Assembly (NCBI RefSeq): GCF_018332655.1
Contig: NZ_BOQL01000024.1
Location: 62,001 to 126,000 of the forward strand
DNA length: 64,000 nucleotides
Reading direction: 5' to 3'
Origin: Actinoplanes auranticolor
GTDB taxonomy: Bacteria > Actinomycetota > Actinomycetes > Mycobacteriales > Micromonosporaceae
The notes under the pieces were generated by a model that was not told where the DNA came from, made no database searches, and saw nothing but the letters and a program-made list of their open reading frames with translations. The number at the start of each line of letters is the position of its first letter. Position 1 is the first letter of the stretch. Of the stretch, positions 42,439-51,096 are shown one piece after another. Made by a program: the position numbers and the translations under genes.

Positions 42439-42805
42439 ACGATGCGGTGCTCGCGGCCCAGCTGCCGGCGGCGCAGCGCGAGACTCTCCCGGAGCGACAT
42501 GCCGCCCAGCGCCAGTTACGAGCCGAACATCGCCTTGCCGGTCTCGGCCGGCACCGGTCCGCCCCGCCGGGTCGCCGCCTCCCCGGTGGGCGACGGTGAG
42601 GGCTTCCGTGAGGGTGAAGGCGACGGCGAGGGGCTGACGGCAGGCGGGCCGACGCCGCGGTGGTGGGGATGGCCGGGATGGCGGGCAGAGCGGCCGGCGG
42701 GGCCGCGGACGGCGCGGTGGAACAGGCCGCCGGCAGGGCCAGCGCCGCCAGCGCCAGCAGCCGGCGACGGGGCAGCCCGCGGCCGCCGGGTGATTCGGCG
42801 GTCAT
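42439..42805 (-). pseudogene. GH26 mannanase pseudogene, 5' part (lipoprotein signal and domain start)
   Basis: ATG at 42805 begins a lipoprotein signal (GLPRRRLLALAALALPAAC). After about 50 residues a frame change (near 42655) is needed to read the linker PAVSPSPSPSPSRKPSPSPTG and then ETGKAMFGS. There a TAA (42518-42516) sits where the family has a residue before LALGGMSLRESLALRRRQLGREHRIVHV. The frame reaches the target duplication at 42431 and resumes after the element at 40544. The protein would have been a surface-anchored GH26 beta-mannanase. At least three separate lesions besides the insertion show it is long dead. Confidence 0.8.
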
Positions 42806-42987
42806 GGCGGACTTCCTCTCACCGGTACGCGGACGCGGCGCTCACATCCGACCCCACGATGCCCGCGCCCGCCCGCCCCGACGTCCGCCGAACGCCCGTA
42901 AGACCCGGCCTGACCAGGTCTTTTACCGGCACGCAGCACGGTCAGGCAGGCCCGCCGGGTCAGCAAAGGGGCGAAACGGCCACCCGC

Positions 42988-43857
42988 CTAGCCGTCGGTA
43001 CGGGCCTCGATCGCGCGCACCACCGCCGCCATGTCCTCCGCGCCATGCCCGAGCGTCAGCGCTTCCCCGAACAGCTGATGGCACGCGTCCAGCAACGGCG
43101 ACGCGATCCCCGCCGCGCGCGCCGCCTCGGCGATCAACCGGTTGTTCATCAGCACGTCGCGGATCGACGCCTGCACGCTGAAGTCCCGGCTGACCAGCTT
43201 GTCCACCTTGACCCGGGAGACGGCACTGGCCATCGGGCCGGCGTCCAGCACGCCGCGCAGCCGCTCCAGGTCGAGCCCGTGGCGTTGGGCGAAGTGCGTC
43301 GCCTCGGCCAGGCCGGTGACCATGCTGATCAGGAACAGGTTCACCGACAGTTTCATCAGCAGCGCCTGCGGGACCGGGCCGCACTCGACCACCTCGCGGC
43401 ACATCGGAGCCAGCAGCGGGCGTACCTCCTTGACGGCCGCGGGGTCGCCGGCCACCATCGCGACCAGCTCCCCGGCCACCGCCGGGGTCCGCGACCCGGA
43501 CACGGGTGCCTCCACGTACCGCCCGCCGGCCGCCACCACGTCGTCGCGCAGGGCGGCCGAATACTCCGGCGCGGTGGTGCCCATGTGCACGATCGTGTGC
43601 CCGCGCACCAGCTCCGCAAAGGTCGGGCCGCCGCGGCTTAGGACCTCGTCGATCGCCTCGCCGCCGGCCAGCATGAGCAGCACGGTCCGGGCCCGGGCGA
43701 AGACCTCGGCCGGCCGGGCCGCGAGACTCACCCCGGGCACTTGCCGAGGGGTACGCGACCAGCCGACCACCGGCACCCCGGCCGCGGCGAGGTTGCGGGC
43801 CATCGGCTCGCCCATGATGCCCAGCCCCAGAAAACCGACGTTCCCGCTGTGATCCAT
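42988..43857 (-). CDS. NAD(P)-dependent beta-hydroxyacid dehydrogenase (6PGDH/HIBADH family)
   Basis: A 289-residue protein. The Rossmann motif is [23 protein letters not shown] and the substrate-binding segment is [24 protein letters not shown]. The catalytic lysine lies in [22 protein letters not shown] (family GxxxxxKxxxN). It would reduce a small semialdehyde or oxidise a beta-hydroxyacid (3-hydroxyisobutyrate or glyoxylate type); the substrate cannot be assigned. The ATG at 43857 gives the canonical N-terminus. No ribosome binding site is evident, so it may be leaderless. Confidence 0.88.
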   Translation of the reverse strand: MDHSGNVGFLGLGIMGEPMARNLAAAGVPVVGWSRTPRQVPGVSLAARPAEVFARARTVLLMLAGGEAIDEVLSRGGPTFAELVRGHTIVHMGTTAPEYSAALRDDVVAAGGRYVEAPVSGSRTPAVAGELVAMVAGDPAAVKEVRPLLAPMCREVVECGPVPQALLMKLSVNLFLISMVTGLAEATHFAQRHGLDLERLRGVLDAGPMASAVSRVKVDKLVSRDFSVQASIRDVLMNNRLIAEAARAAGIASPLLDACHQLFGEALTLGHGAEDMAAVVRAIEARTDG

Positions 43858-43915
43858 GGCCGTACCGTAGAGCGCCGCGACCGCCCCCGGCTGCGGCCAA
43901 TTCACGACTCCTGGC

Positions 43916-44491
43916 TCAGCTGCGGCCGTTGGCGTAGACGACGCGGAAGCCCAGGTGGTCCGACAGGGCCGTCCAGCGCGACGAACGCATCAGGCGTTCC
44001 GCGCTGTCGATCTTGCCGCCGTTGACCAGGGTGTTGAGGACCACCGTTTCGAAGGCCGCCGACTCCACCCAGTCGATCGACTTGGTGAAGCCGCAGAGCA
44101 TGGCCGCCTTCGTCTCGTGCAGGAAGTCCTTGAGCACCCGGTCCGAGGCGCGCAGGACCAGGCAGCTGCCGAAGTAGAGGATGCGGCCCGCGCACCGGCC
44201 GGACATCCACGCCGCGATCTCGTCCAGCTCCACCGTCTGCTTGCTGGTCAGGCACAGCTGGGTCGGCTGGCCGTGCAGGGCGAAGAAGCCCACCTTGTAG
44301 TCGGCGTACTTGCGGGACAGCCAGGTGTCCAGGTAGTAGTGCAGCTCCTCGGCGGTGGCCGTGTCCCGGTGGATGTAGCGGATGCTGTTGAGGCGTTCGA
44401 GCAGCTCCAGCGTGGGCAGCACAGACCCGCGGTTGTTCAGGTCGTCCTCCCACTGACCCTCGACGCAGAACACTCCCCCGGCCTTCGCCAC
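43916..44491 (-). CDS. DUF6642-type hypothetical protein with a possible His-Cys dyad
   Basis: A 191-residue soluble protein that fits the uncharacterised DUF6642 family ([33 protein letters not shown] at the start; [17 protein letters not shown] near the end). The middle reads [12 protein letters not shown] (His73-Gly74) and [11 protein letters not shown] (Cys110), a layout resembling the His and Cys strands of caspase-like (CHAT/C14) folds. Whether it is a protease is unproven. Single gene, 59 bases upstream of the dehydrogenase gene on the same strand. Confidence 0.72.
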   Translation of the reverse strand: MAKAGGVFCVEGQWEDDLNNRGSVLPTLELLERLNSIRYIHRDTATAEELHYYLDTWLSRKYADYKVGFFALHGQPTQLCLTSKQTVELDEIAAWMSGRCAGRILYFGSCLVLRASDRVLKDFLHETKAAMLCGFTKSIDWVESAAFETVVLNTLVNGGKIDSAERLMRSSRWTALSDHLGFRVVYANGRS

Positions 44492-44649
44492 GACTCCCCC
44501 TGACAGCTCGGCACGAAAGCTCGACGCTAGCCCACCCGCGGTCGAATGACAGGACCGCCCGACCTATCGGGCGAATGCCTCACACCGGAGGGTCGGTTAC
44601 CCGGAAGTGCCTTCTTAACGATCTCCGATTCCCGGCGCATGATGGATCG

Positions 44650-44781
44650 GTGACCGATGTGCAGAAGCAGCCCGCTCCCCCGCCCCCACCGCCTCCGGCG
44701 CAGCCCGCGAGCACCCCGCAGCCGTTGATCGTGCTGGGCGCCGAGGATGCCGCGACCTGCACCGACGGGATGTGTGGCTGA
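44650..44781 (+). CDS. Small proline-rich peptide coupled to the DsbA-family gene
   Basis: A 43-residue peptide: a run of prolines (about residues 9-16) followed by PQPLIVLGAEDAATCTDGMCG, ending in a CTDGxC pair of cysteines. GTG start at 44650. The stop is one base before the ATG of the FrnE-type gene, so translation is probably coupled. The C-terminal cysteine pair could be a substrate or regulator of the downstream oxidoreductase; this is inference. It has no recognised domain. Confidence 0.55.
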   Translation: MTDVQKQPAPPPPPPPAQPASTPQPLIVLGAEDAATCTDGMCG

Positions 44782-44782
44782 G

Positions 44783-45433
44783 ATGGCCGGCGTCCTGGTG
44801 GAGATCTGGTCGGACATCGTCTGCCCGTGGTGCTACATCGGCAAGCGGCGGCTCGAGACCGCGCTGCGCACGTTCGAGCACGCCGGCGACGTCGAGCTGG
44901 TGTGGCGCAGCTTCCAGCTCGACCCGACGATCGGAAAGGGCACGACCGAGCCGGTCTACGACGCCCTGGCCAAGAAGTTCGGCGGGTCGAAGGACCAGGT
45001 CAAGGCCATGACGGCGCAGGTCGCCGCGCTCGCCGAGGCCGAGGGCCTGCACTACGACTTCGCCAGCGCGGTGAGCATCAACACATTCGACGCGCACCGG
45101 CTGATCCACCTCGCCAAGGCGCACGGCCTGGGCGCGGAGGCGCACGAGCGGCTGATGCGGGCCAACCTGATCGAGGGCGAGACGCTGGACACCGCGACGC
45201 TGGTCCGGCTGGGCGCCGAGATCGGCGTCCCGGCGGCGGAGGCGCAGCGGGTGCTGGCCGGCGACGACTACGCCGCCGACGTCGAGGACGACATCCGCCA
45301 GGCCCGCCGGTACGGGGCCTCCGGCGTGCCGTTCTTCGTGCTCAACCAGGCCTACGGCGTCTCCGGCGCCCAGTCCGCCGACGTGTTCCTGCAGGCGCTG
45401 CGCACCGCGTACGAGGCGGCGCCGGCCCGCTGA
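44783..45433 (+). CDS. DsbA-family (FrnE-type) thiol oxidoreductase
   Basis: A 216-residue cytoplasmic thioredoxin-fold protein with the active site CPWC (Cys14/Cys17) in SDIVCPWCYIGKRRLETAL, an inserted helical domain (INTFDAHRLIHLAKAHGLG) and the cis-proline loop YGASGVPFFVLN. FrnE proteins are disulfide isomerase/oxidoreductases of stress defence and polyketide pathways. ATG at 44783, one base after the small peptide gene. Ends one base before the convergent DNA-alkylation-repair gene. Confidence 0.9.
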   Translation: MAGVLVEIWSDIVCPWCYIGKRRLETALRTFEHAGDVELVWRSFQLDPTIGKGTTEPVYDALAKKFGGSKDQVKAMTAQVAALAEAEGLHYDFASAVSINTFDAHRLIHLAKAHGLGAEAHERLMRANLIEGETLDTATLVRLGAEIGVPAAEAQRVLAGDDYAADVEDDIRQARRYGASGVPFFVLNQAYGVSGAQSADVFLQALRTAYEAAPAR

Positions 45434-45434
45434 G

Positions 45435-46544
45435 TCAGCCCGTGGGCCGGCCCAGCACGAAGTCCGCCCGGCCCGAGCGCACGCCGTTGACCTGCAGTTC
45501 GACGGCGTGCGCGCCGGGGTGGTAGCGCCGCGTGGTGATCTCTCGGAACGAGTGCCGCCGATCCAGCGTCAGCCGCTCTCCCGGCCCGAGCGTCGCCGTG
45601 GTCAGCTTGAACGTCTTGCCGGTCTGCTTGCCGTTGGCCTTCAGGTGGTGCACGACGTAGTCGATGGCCAGCGTCGCCGCGGCGTCCCCGGTGTTCGTCA
45701 CAGTCGCGGTGAAGGCGAGCTCACCGCCGAACGGCACCTCGTCGAGCGCGAGGAGCGGGCCGGCGACCTCGACGGTGGCCGGGGCGAAGCCGAGCAGGGC
45801 CAGCGCGCCCGGGTGGCCCCGCTTGACCAGCGTGCGCAGGCCGTGCCGGACCAGCCGGGGAGTGTGCGGGCCGGGCTCCGCGAGCCAGCCGGCCGCGGTG
45901 CGGACCACGAGGTCGCCGTGGTGGCGGCTCAGGTCGTTGAGGTGGTTGGCCACCGAGCGGCGCACGTACTCGCTGTCGTCGCGGTAGAGAGCGCCGATGA
46001 TCTCCAGGGTGTGCCCGGGGCGGTCCAGCAGCGCGGGCACCCGCTTGGCCCAGGGCAGGAACGGCCGGGTGCCCTCGGAGGCGAGCCGGCGGACGTGCTC
46101 GTCGGGCGAGTCCGTCCAGGTGTCCACGATGGCGAGGGCCCGGTCCGGGTCGTGGTCCAGCAGCGTCCGGATGGCGAACTCGGCGGTCAGCCGGCCGGTG
46201 AGGGCGGCCAGCAGCGCCATCGCGTCGTCGAACGCCGTACCGCCGCCGTCGGCGACCGCGCGGGCCGCGACCGCGCCGGTGACCGGCCAGATCAGCCAAC
46301 CCTCGAACGGCAGCGGGCCGGCCGCGGCGGCCCGGACCGTCGCCGCCAGCCCGGGATAGCCACCCGGGAGGTCGGCCAGTAGGGCATCGCGCAGCAGGTC
46401 GCTGCGTTCGCGCAGCGGGCGCCCGGCCAGGTCACCGGCCGCGGCCCGCAGCGACGGCAGCCCGTTGCCGGGCGCCGCGGCGGCGAGCGCGGCGATCAAC
46501 GCCTGCGCGGTCTGGTCCCCGATGAGCTCGTCGGCGAACGGCAC
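45435..46544 (-). CDS. DNA alkylation repair protein (AlkD/HEAT-repeat type)
   Basis: A 369-residue all-helical protein with HEAT-like repeats (FEGWLIWPVTGAVAARAV, AMALLAALTGRLTAEFAIRTLL, IVDTWTDSPDEHVRRLASEGTRPFLPWAKR, EYVRRSVANHLNDLSRHHGDLV). These fit the AlkC/AlkD group that removes bulky or cationic alkyl bases. A C-terminal beta domain (GELAFTATVTNTGDAAATLAIDY) is the appended Ig-like module seen in AlkC-like relatives. GTG at 46544 preceded by AGGGGAG gives VPFADELIGDQTAQAL. Confidence 0.82.
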   Translation of the reverse strand: MPFADELIGDQTAQALIAALAAAAPGNGLPSLRAAAGDLAGRPLRERSDLLRDALLADLPGGYPGLAATVRAAAAGPLPFEGWLIWPVTGAVAARAVADGGGTAFDDAMALLAALTGRLTAEFAIRTLLDHDPDRALAIVDTWTDSPDEHVRRLASEGTRPFLPWAKRVPALLDRPGHTLEIIGALYRDDSEYVRRSVANHLNDLSRHHGDLVVRTAAGWLAEPGPHTPRLVRHGLRTLVKRGHPGALALLGFAPATVEVAGPLLALDEVPFGGELAFTATVTNTGDAAATLAIDYVVHHLKANGKQTGKTFKLTTATLGPGERLTLDRRHSFREITTRRYHPGAHAVELQVNGVRSGRADFVLGRPTG

Positions 46545-46655
46545 GTCGTCTCCCCTGGTCGGCTTCGTGACGCTGCCATCGTGCCAAGCGCCGCGCCGGG
46601 GTGGACCGGCGCGCCCCGGCCGCACCGGAAAGCCGGCACGGCCCGGCCGCCGGGC

Positions 46656-47540
46656 TCACAGCAGGCCGGAGCGCCGCCACAGGGCCAGGCCGGGCCCGCC
46701 GATCAGGTCCAGCTCCCGCAGGTACGCGACGATCCGCTCCCCCGCCCAGCGCATCGTCTCGCGGTGGTACGGGTTGGCCCGGGCCGCCCGCCGTCCCACC
46801 CCGGGCTCGATGCCGACCGACCGGTAGACCTGCGGGGAGATGATCCGGGTGCCGGTCAGGTACGCCGCCCGGGCGATCACCACCCGGTCGAACGCGAGCC
46901 GCCGGGTGCCCGCCGCGCGGACCTGGCGGGCCAGCTCCTCGCGGGCGTAGCGCACGTGCCGGGCCTCCTCGATGACGTGGATCCGCGACACCATCCGGAC
47001 CAGCGGCTGCACGGTCTCGTCGGCGGCGGCCTCGCGTTGCAGGGCGTCCAGGATCTCCTCGGCGATGAGGATGGCCGCGTACATCCGGGGGCCGGTGGCG
47101 GTGGCGGCGATCCACTTGCCGAGGGCGTCGTCGAAGGCGCCGACCCGGTAGACCGGGCACTCCAGCTTGGCGATCATCCGGCCGAACATGACCGAGTGCC
47201 GGCACTCGTCGGCGACCTCGGTGAGGGCGTACTGGGAGTGGGCGGCGGTGGGGTCGGCGCGGTAGTACTCGCGGATCAGCAGTTGCATGAGGATGGTCTC
47301 GAACCAGACGCCGAGCCCGGCGATGCTGGCCACCTCGTGCCGGGTGAGGGTGATCCGCTGCTCCTGGCTGAGCCCCCGCCACAGGTCGGTGCCGTAGAGG
47401 CTGGAGCGGTGCTCCGGGGTGTAGAACCGGTCGCTCGCCAGCGGCGCGTCCCAGTCGATCTCCACTTCCGGGTCGTAGGAGTGCTCGGCCGACGAGCGCA
47501 GCAGCCGGTTCGCGGTCCGGTCGCGGTCGGAGACGACCAT
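46656..47540 (-). CDS. AurF-like diiron oxygenase
   Basis: A 294-residue ferritin-like helical protein. The carboxylate-histidine iron ligands lie in TEVADECRHSVMFG (ExxxH-type) and VSRIHVIEEARHVRYA, with further Glu in LIAEEILDAL and SIAGLGVWFETILMQLLIREYY. Founding member AurF oxidises p-aminobenzoate to p-nitrobenzoate; the substrate here is unknown. ATG at 47540 after GGGAGG. It is divergent from a TetR regulator 53 bases away with a palindrome between them, the likely control site. Confidence 0.85.
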   Translation of the reverse strand: MVVSDRDRTANRLLRSSAEHSYDPEVEIDWDAPLASDRFYTPEHRSSLYGTDLWRGLSQEQRITLTRHEVASIAGLGVWFETILMQLLIREYYRADPTAAHSQYALTEVADECRHSVMFGRMIAKLECPVYRVGAFDDALGKWIAATATGPRMYAAILIAEEILDALQREAAADETVQPLVRMVSRIHVIEEARHVRYAREELARQVRAAGTRRLAFDRVVIARAAYLTGTRIISPQVYRSVGIEPGVGRRAARANPYHRETMRWAGERIVAYLRELDLIGGPGLALWRRSGLL

Positions 47541-47557
47541 GGAGAACCTCCCAGGGG

Positions 47558-47586
47558 TTGACGTTACCGGAAGTAACAGCTACTTC
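47558..47586 (+). promoter_or_regulatory. Promoter of the tetR-type gene with embedded operator
   Basis: TTGACG at 47558 and TACTTC at 47581 with a 17-base spacer. The palindrome GTTACCGGAAGTAAC (47563-47577) lies within the promoter, so a bound TetR dimer would block polymerase. It is also close enough to repress the divergent oxygenase gene. Confidence 0.65.
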
Positions 47587-47593
47587 TCGTACT

Positions 47594-48265
47594 ATGAACT
47601 CTGCCGATGAGGGCGTCAACCGTTCCGACGGGCGCAGCCGCCGCTGGGCCGATCACCGCGAGCGCCGCCGCGCCGAGCTCGTCGAGGCGGTGATCGAGGC
47701 GATCCGCGAGCTCGGGCCCGAGCCCGGCATCGACGCCGTCGCCGCGCACGCCGGGGTCAGCAAACCCGTGCTCTACCGCTACTTCGAGGACAAGTCCGGA
47801 CTGTGGCTGGCGGTGGGGCGGCAGGCCGCGACGGCAGTGGTCGAGGCCATCGCGCCGGCCGTGGCCGCGGTCCGGGAGGAACGCGACGTGGTCGCCGCGG
47901 CGATCGACGCGTACCTGACCTTCATCGAGGCGGACCCGCACGTGTACCGCTTCGTGGTGCACCAGCGTGGCATCGCCCGGGACACCGACGTGGTCGCGGA
48001 CGCGATGGACACCGTGGCCAGCGGGCTGGCCCGGATCCTGGGCGACCGGCTACGGGCGCTGGGCCTGGACTCCGGGCCGGCGCTGCCGTGGGCGTACGGG
48101 ATCGTGGGTTACGTCCAGACCGTCGCCGACTGGTGGCTGCGCCAGCAGCAGCCGATCAGCCGGACCGCGCTGGCGGAGTATCTGACGACATTCCTCTGGG
48201 GCGGCATCGCGGGTATCCGCACCGCCGCCGACACTCCGGGCGGGCTGGCGGTGACGGGGCGATGA
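47594..48265 (+). CDS. TetR-family transcriptional regulator
   Basis: A 223-residue regulator. The N-terminal TetR helix-turn-helix RRAELVEAVIEAIRELG, IDAVAAHAGVSKPVLYRYFEDKSGLWLAVGRQ is followed by a helical ligand domain (AIDAYLTFIEADPHVYRFVVHQ, VGYVQTVADWWLRQQQPISR). ATG at 47594 close behind the promoter; the transcript leader would be very short. It likely represses itself, the downstream DUF4873 gene (4-base overlap) and the divergent AurF-like gene. Confidence 0.88.
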   Translation: MNSADEGVNRSDGRSRRWADHRERRRAELVEAVIEAIRELGPEPGIDAVAAHAGVSKPVLYRYFEDKSGLWLAVGRQAATAVVEAIAPAVAAVREERDVVAAAIDAYLTFIEADPHVYRFVVHQRGIARDTDVVADAMDTVASGLARILGDRLRALGLDSGPALPWAYGIVGYVQTVADWWLRQQQPISRTALAEYLTTFLWGGIAGIRTAADTPGGLAVTGR

Positions 48266-48582
48266 CCGAGGACGTTCCCGGCGAGGACGGGCGCGACGAG
48301 GACTACCGGGGCGAGGCGACGATCGAGACCGGCGAGCTCAGCGTCACCGTCGCGGTGCGGCTCTCGGCGCATTTCGAGCCGATCGAGGGCCGCTACCGCT
48401 GGGCGGGACGGGCCGCGCCCGACGACACCCTGACGGCGCGGCTGCGGGCCGGGCTGCGCGAGGCGACCGTACGGATCGGCGGCTCACCGGCCCGCGCCCG
48501 GCTCGGCGAGCCGGACCCCTGGGGCGGGGTACGCCTCACCGGGACGGGCCGGCCGCCGTGGCACGCAACTCCCGCGGGCTGA
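48262..48582 (+). CDS. DUF4873 domain protein
   Basis: A 106-residue single-domain beta-rich protein (YRGEATIETGELSVTVAVRLSAHFEPIEGRYRWAGRAAPDDTL) typical of DUF4873. That domain often occurs alone or fused to FAD monooxygenases in mycobacteria and relatives. ATG at 48262 overlaps the tetR-type stop (ATGA). Its 3' end overlaps the convergent AraC-type gene by 47 bases. Function unknown; linkage to an oxygenase suggests an accessory redox or lipid role. Confidence 0.78.
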   Translation: MTEDVPGEDGRDEDYRGEATIETGELSVTVAVRLSAHFEPIEGRYRWAGRAAPDDTLTARLRAGLREATVRIGGSPARARLGEPDPWGGVRLTGTGRPPWHATPAG

Positions 48583-49555
48583 CCCCGAACCAGCGCCGCG
48601 CCGCCCGGCTCAGCGCGGACTGCTCGGCCAGCCCGACCATCGCCGTGACCTGGCTCAGCGGCAGGTCGGTCTGGGTGATCAGCCGGACCGCGGTGACCCG
48701 GCGGACGTCGTCGAGGATGGCCTCGAAGGTGGTGCCCTCGGCCGCGAGGCGCCGCTGCAGGGTGCGCGGATGGGTCCGCAGCAGCCGCGCGATCGCGCCC
48801 ACCTCGACCGGCGAGGTCCCGAGCGCCTGGCTCAGCAGCAGGCGCACCCGATCGGCGACGGACCGCCCCGGCGCCGGGAAGTGGCTGGTGATGTAGTCGA
48901 CCGCGATGTCCCGCAGGACCTGGTTGCCGCCCGGCACCGCCATGGTGGCCAGCCCGCCGGGCACCCGCAGCACCGCGTCCGGGCGGTCGAAGCGCACATC
49001 GGCGCCGAAGAACGCGGTGTAGCTGCCGACCGGCGCGAGCGGCGCGTGCGGCAGGTGCACCGAGCGCAGCCCGTACGGGCCGCCGCGCAGCAGCACGATG
49101 ATCCGGTGGAACAGGCCCAGCCCGAGGTCGACGACCTGCGGCGGCAGCAGCTCGGCGTCCGTACCGCGGTAGAGCAGTCCCACCACGCCGGGCCGGCCGG
49201 CCGGATCCGGGATCTGCGAGACGGTCAGCGCCGGGCTGTGCACGAACAGGAAGCGGTTGGCCGTCTCCAGGGCGGCGCCGAAGGTCGGGGAATTCTCGAT
49301 GGCCAGGGCGAGCGGGCCGAGGACGGTGGCGTTCTGCTCCCCGGCCAGCCGCAGCCCCAGGTCCGGGCAGTCCAGCTCGGCCGCGGCGGTCTCCAGGATG
49401 CGCCCGGCGGCCGGCGCCGGGATCACCGCGTCGTCGGAGTCCAGCGCCGGCGCCGGCACCCGGAACCGAGCCAGCAGGGCGGTACCGTCGCCGCCCAGGC
49501 CGTCCACCAGCTGGGGCAGTCCGCGCAGCGACGCGGCGCGCACCATCGAGTCCAT
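48536..49555 (-). CDS. AraC-family regulator (VirS-like, with arabinose-binding-like N-terminal domain)
   Basis: A 339-residue protein. The N-terminal ligand domain (LRGLPQLVDGLGGDGTALLARF, AELDCPDLGLRLAGEQNATVLGPLALAIENSPTFGAAL) matches the Arabinose_bd type. The C-terminal AraC DNA-binding domain has HPRTLQRRLAAEGTTFEAILDDVRRVTAVRLI and the second HTH LPLSQVTAMVGLAEQSALSRAARRWFGVSPRELR. It is divergent from the monooxygenase-SDR-hydrolase operon, as VirS is from the mymA operon of Mycobacterium tuberculosis. ATG at 49555. Confidence 0.88.
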   Translation of the reverse strand: MDSMVRAASLRGLPQLVDGLGGDGTALLARFRVPAPALDSDDAVIPAPAAGRILETAAAELDCPDLGLRLAGEQNATVLGPLALAIENSPTFGAALETANRFLFVHSPALTVSQIPDPAGRPGVVGLLYRGTDAELLPPQVVDLGLGLFHRIIVLLRGGPYGLRSVHLPHAPLAPVGSYTAFFGADVRFDRPDAVLRVPGGLATMAVPGGNQVLRDIAVDYITSHFPAPGRSVADRVRLLLSQALGTSPVEVGAIARLLRTHPRTLQRRLAAEGTTFEAILDDVRRVTAVRLITQTDLPLSQVTAMVGLAEQSALSRAARRWFGVSPRELRATAAGPSR

Positions 49556-49572
49556 GCCGCACCCTAACCGCG

Positions 49573-49600
49573 GTGTCGCGCAGAGGTAAATGAGTGTCGC
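49573..49600. promoter_or_regulatory. Direct repeat, candidate AraC-type binding site
   Basis: GTGTCGC occurs at 49573-49579 and again at 49594-49600, 21 bp apart (two helical turns) in the same orientation, within the 89-base divergent gap. This is the geometry AraC-family activators use. Confidence 0.5.
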
Positions 49601-49644
49601 CTGAAGACAAGTCGGCGCCAGGCGCGGTGACCGAGACTGGCGCC

Positions 49645-51096
49645 ATGGCCGAACACTTCGACGTGCTCATCATCGGCGCCGGCCTGTCCGGGATCGGCGC
49701 GGCGTGGCGGCTGCAACAGGAGCGGCCAGGCACCAGCTACGCGATCCTCGAGGCCCGCGACGCCGTCGGCGGGACCTGGGACCTGTTCCGCTACCCGGGC
49801 GTGCGCTCGGACTCCGACATGTTCACCCTCAGCTACCCGTTCCGTCCCTGGCAGGGTGACCGCTCGCTGGCCTCGGGCGAGAGCATCCGCGAGTACATCC
49901 AGGACACGGCGGACGAGGGTGGCATCACGCCGCACATCCGCTTCTCGGCCCGGGTCGTCGCCGCGGACTGGAGCGCCGGCCACTGGACCGTCCGGCTGGC
50001 CGATGGTGAGACCCTGACCTGCCGATTCCTGTACGCCTGCGCGGGCTACTACGACTACGCCCGGGGCCACCAGCCGGATTTCCCCGGGCTGGACGACTAC
50101 ACCGGCCGGTTCGTGCACCCGCAGTCCTGGCCCGAGGATCTCGACCACACCGGCCGGCGGGTCGTGGTCATCGGCAGCGGGGCGACCGCCGTGACGCTCG
50201 TGCCCGCGATGGCGGAGACGGCCGCGCACGTCACCATGCTGCAGCGCTCCCCGTCGTACCTGACCGTGCTGCCCGGCCGCGACGTGGTCGCCGACCTGTT
50301 GCGCCGGCGGCTGCCCGCCCGGGTCGCGCACAAGGTGGCCCGGGCCAAGAACGTTCTGCTTTCCCAGGCCTTCTACCAGCTCGCCCGGCGCCGCCCGGAA
50401 CGCGTCAAGGCGATCCTGCGCGGCTTCGCGGTCCGGCACCTGGCCGACCCGGCGTACGTCGACGAGCACTTCACCCCCGCCTACCAGCCGTGGGACCAGC
50501 GGCTGTGCGTGATCCCGGACGGCGACCTGTTCACGGCGATCAGGAAGGGAACGGCGTCGGTGGTCACCGACCACATCGAGCGGTTCGTGCCGGAGGGCAT
50601 CCGGCTGCGCTCGGGCCGCACGCTGGAGGCCGACGTCGTGGTGTCGGCGACCGGGCTGTCGCTGCTGCCGATCGGCGGCGTCACCCTCACCGTCGACGGC
50701 CGCGAGGTCGAGCCGGGCAAGAGCGTCGCCTACCGCGGCGTGATGCTCAGCGGGGTGCCGAACTTCGCCTACTGCATCGGCTACACCAACGCCTCGTGGA
50801 CGCTGCGCGCCGACCTGTCGCACCGCTACGTCTGCCGGCTGCTGGCCTTCCTGGACAAGTCCGGATACGTCAGCGCCACGCCCAACGACGGGCCCGCCCA
50901 CCGGCGGCCGCTGCTCGACCTGACGTCGGGCTACGTGCAGCGGGCGCTGGACCGCTTCCCGCAGCAGGGCGACCGGGACCCGTGGACGGTCCGGCAGAAC
51001 TACCTGCTCGACGTGCTCACCACCCCGCGGGCCGACGTCCGCCGGGACATGACGTTCACCCGTTCGACCGCACCCGTGCTGGAGGAGATCCGATGA
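49645..51096 (+). CDS. Flavin-binding monooxygenase (EthA/MymA-like, Baeyer-Villiger type)
   Basis: A 483-residue FAD/NADPH enzyme. The FAD Rossmann motif GAGLSG lies at about residues 10-15. The fingerprint region DYTGRFVHPQSWPED resembles the Baeyer-Villiger FxGxxxHxxxW motif, and the NADPH motif is VVVIGSGATAVTLVPAM. GTWDLFRYPGVRSDSDMFTLSYPF is typical of the EthA/MymA subgroup. It would insert oxygen into ketones or oxidise thio-compounds and fatty-acid-derived substrates. ATG at 49645; overlaps the next gene (ATGA). Confidence 0.9.
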   Translation: MAEHFDVLIIGAGLSGIGAAWRLQQERPGTSYAILEARDAVGGTWDLFRYPGVRSDSDMFTLSYPFRPWQGDRSLASGESIREYIQDTADEGGITPHIRFSARVVAADWSAGHWTVRLADGETLTCRFLYACAGYYDYARGHQPDFPGLDDYTGRFVHPQSWPEDLDHTGRRVVVIGSGATAVTLVPAMAETAAHVTMLQRSPSYLTVLPGRDVVADLLRRRLPARVAHKVARAKNVLLSQAFYQLARRRPERVKAILRGFAVRHLADPAYVDEHFTPAYQPWDQRLCVIPDGDLFTAIRKGTASVVTDHIERFVPEGIRLRSGRTLEADVVVSATGLSLLPIGGVTLTVDGREVEPGKSVAYRGVMLSGVPNFAYCIGYTNASWTLRADLSHRYVCRLLAFLDKSGYVSATPNDGPAHRRPLLDLTSGYVQRALDRFPQQGDRDPWTVRQNYLLDVLTTPRADVRRDMTFTRSTAPVLEEIR

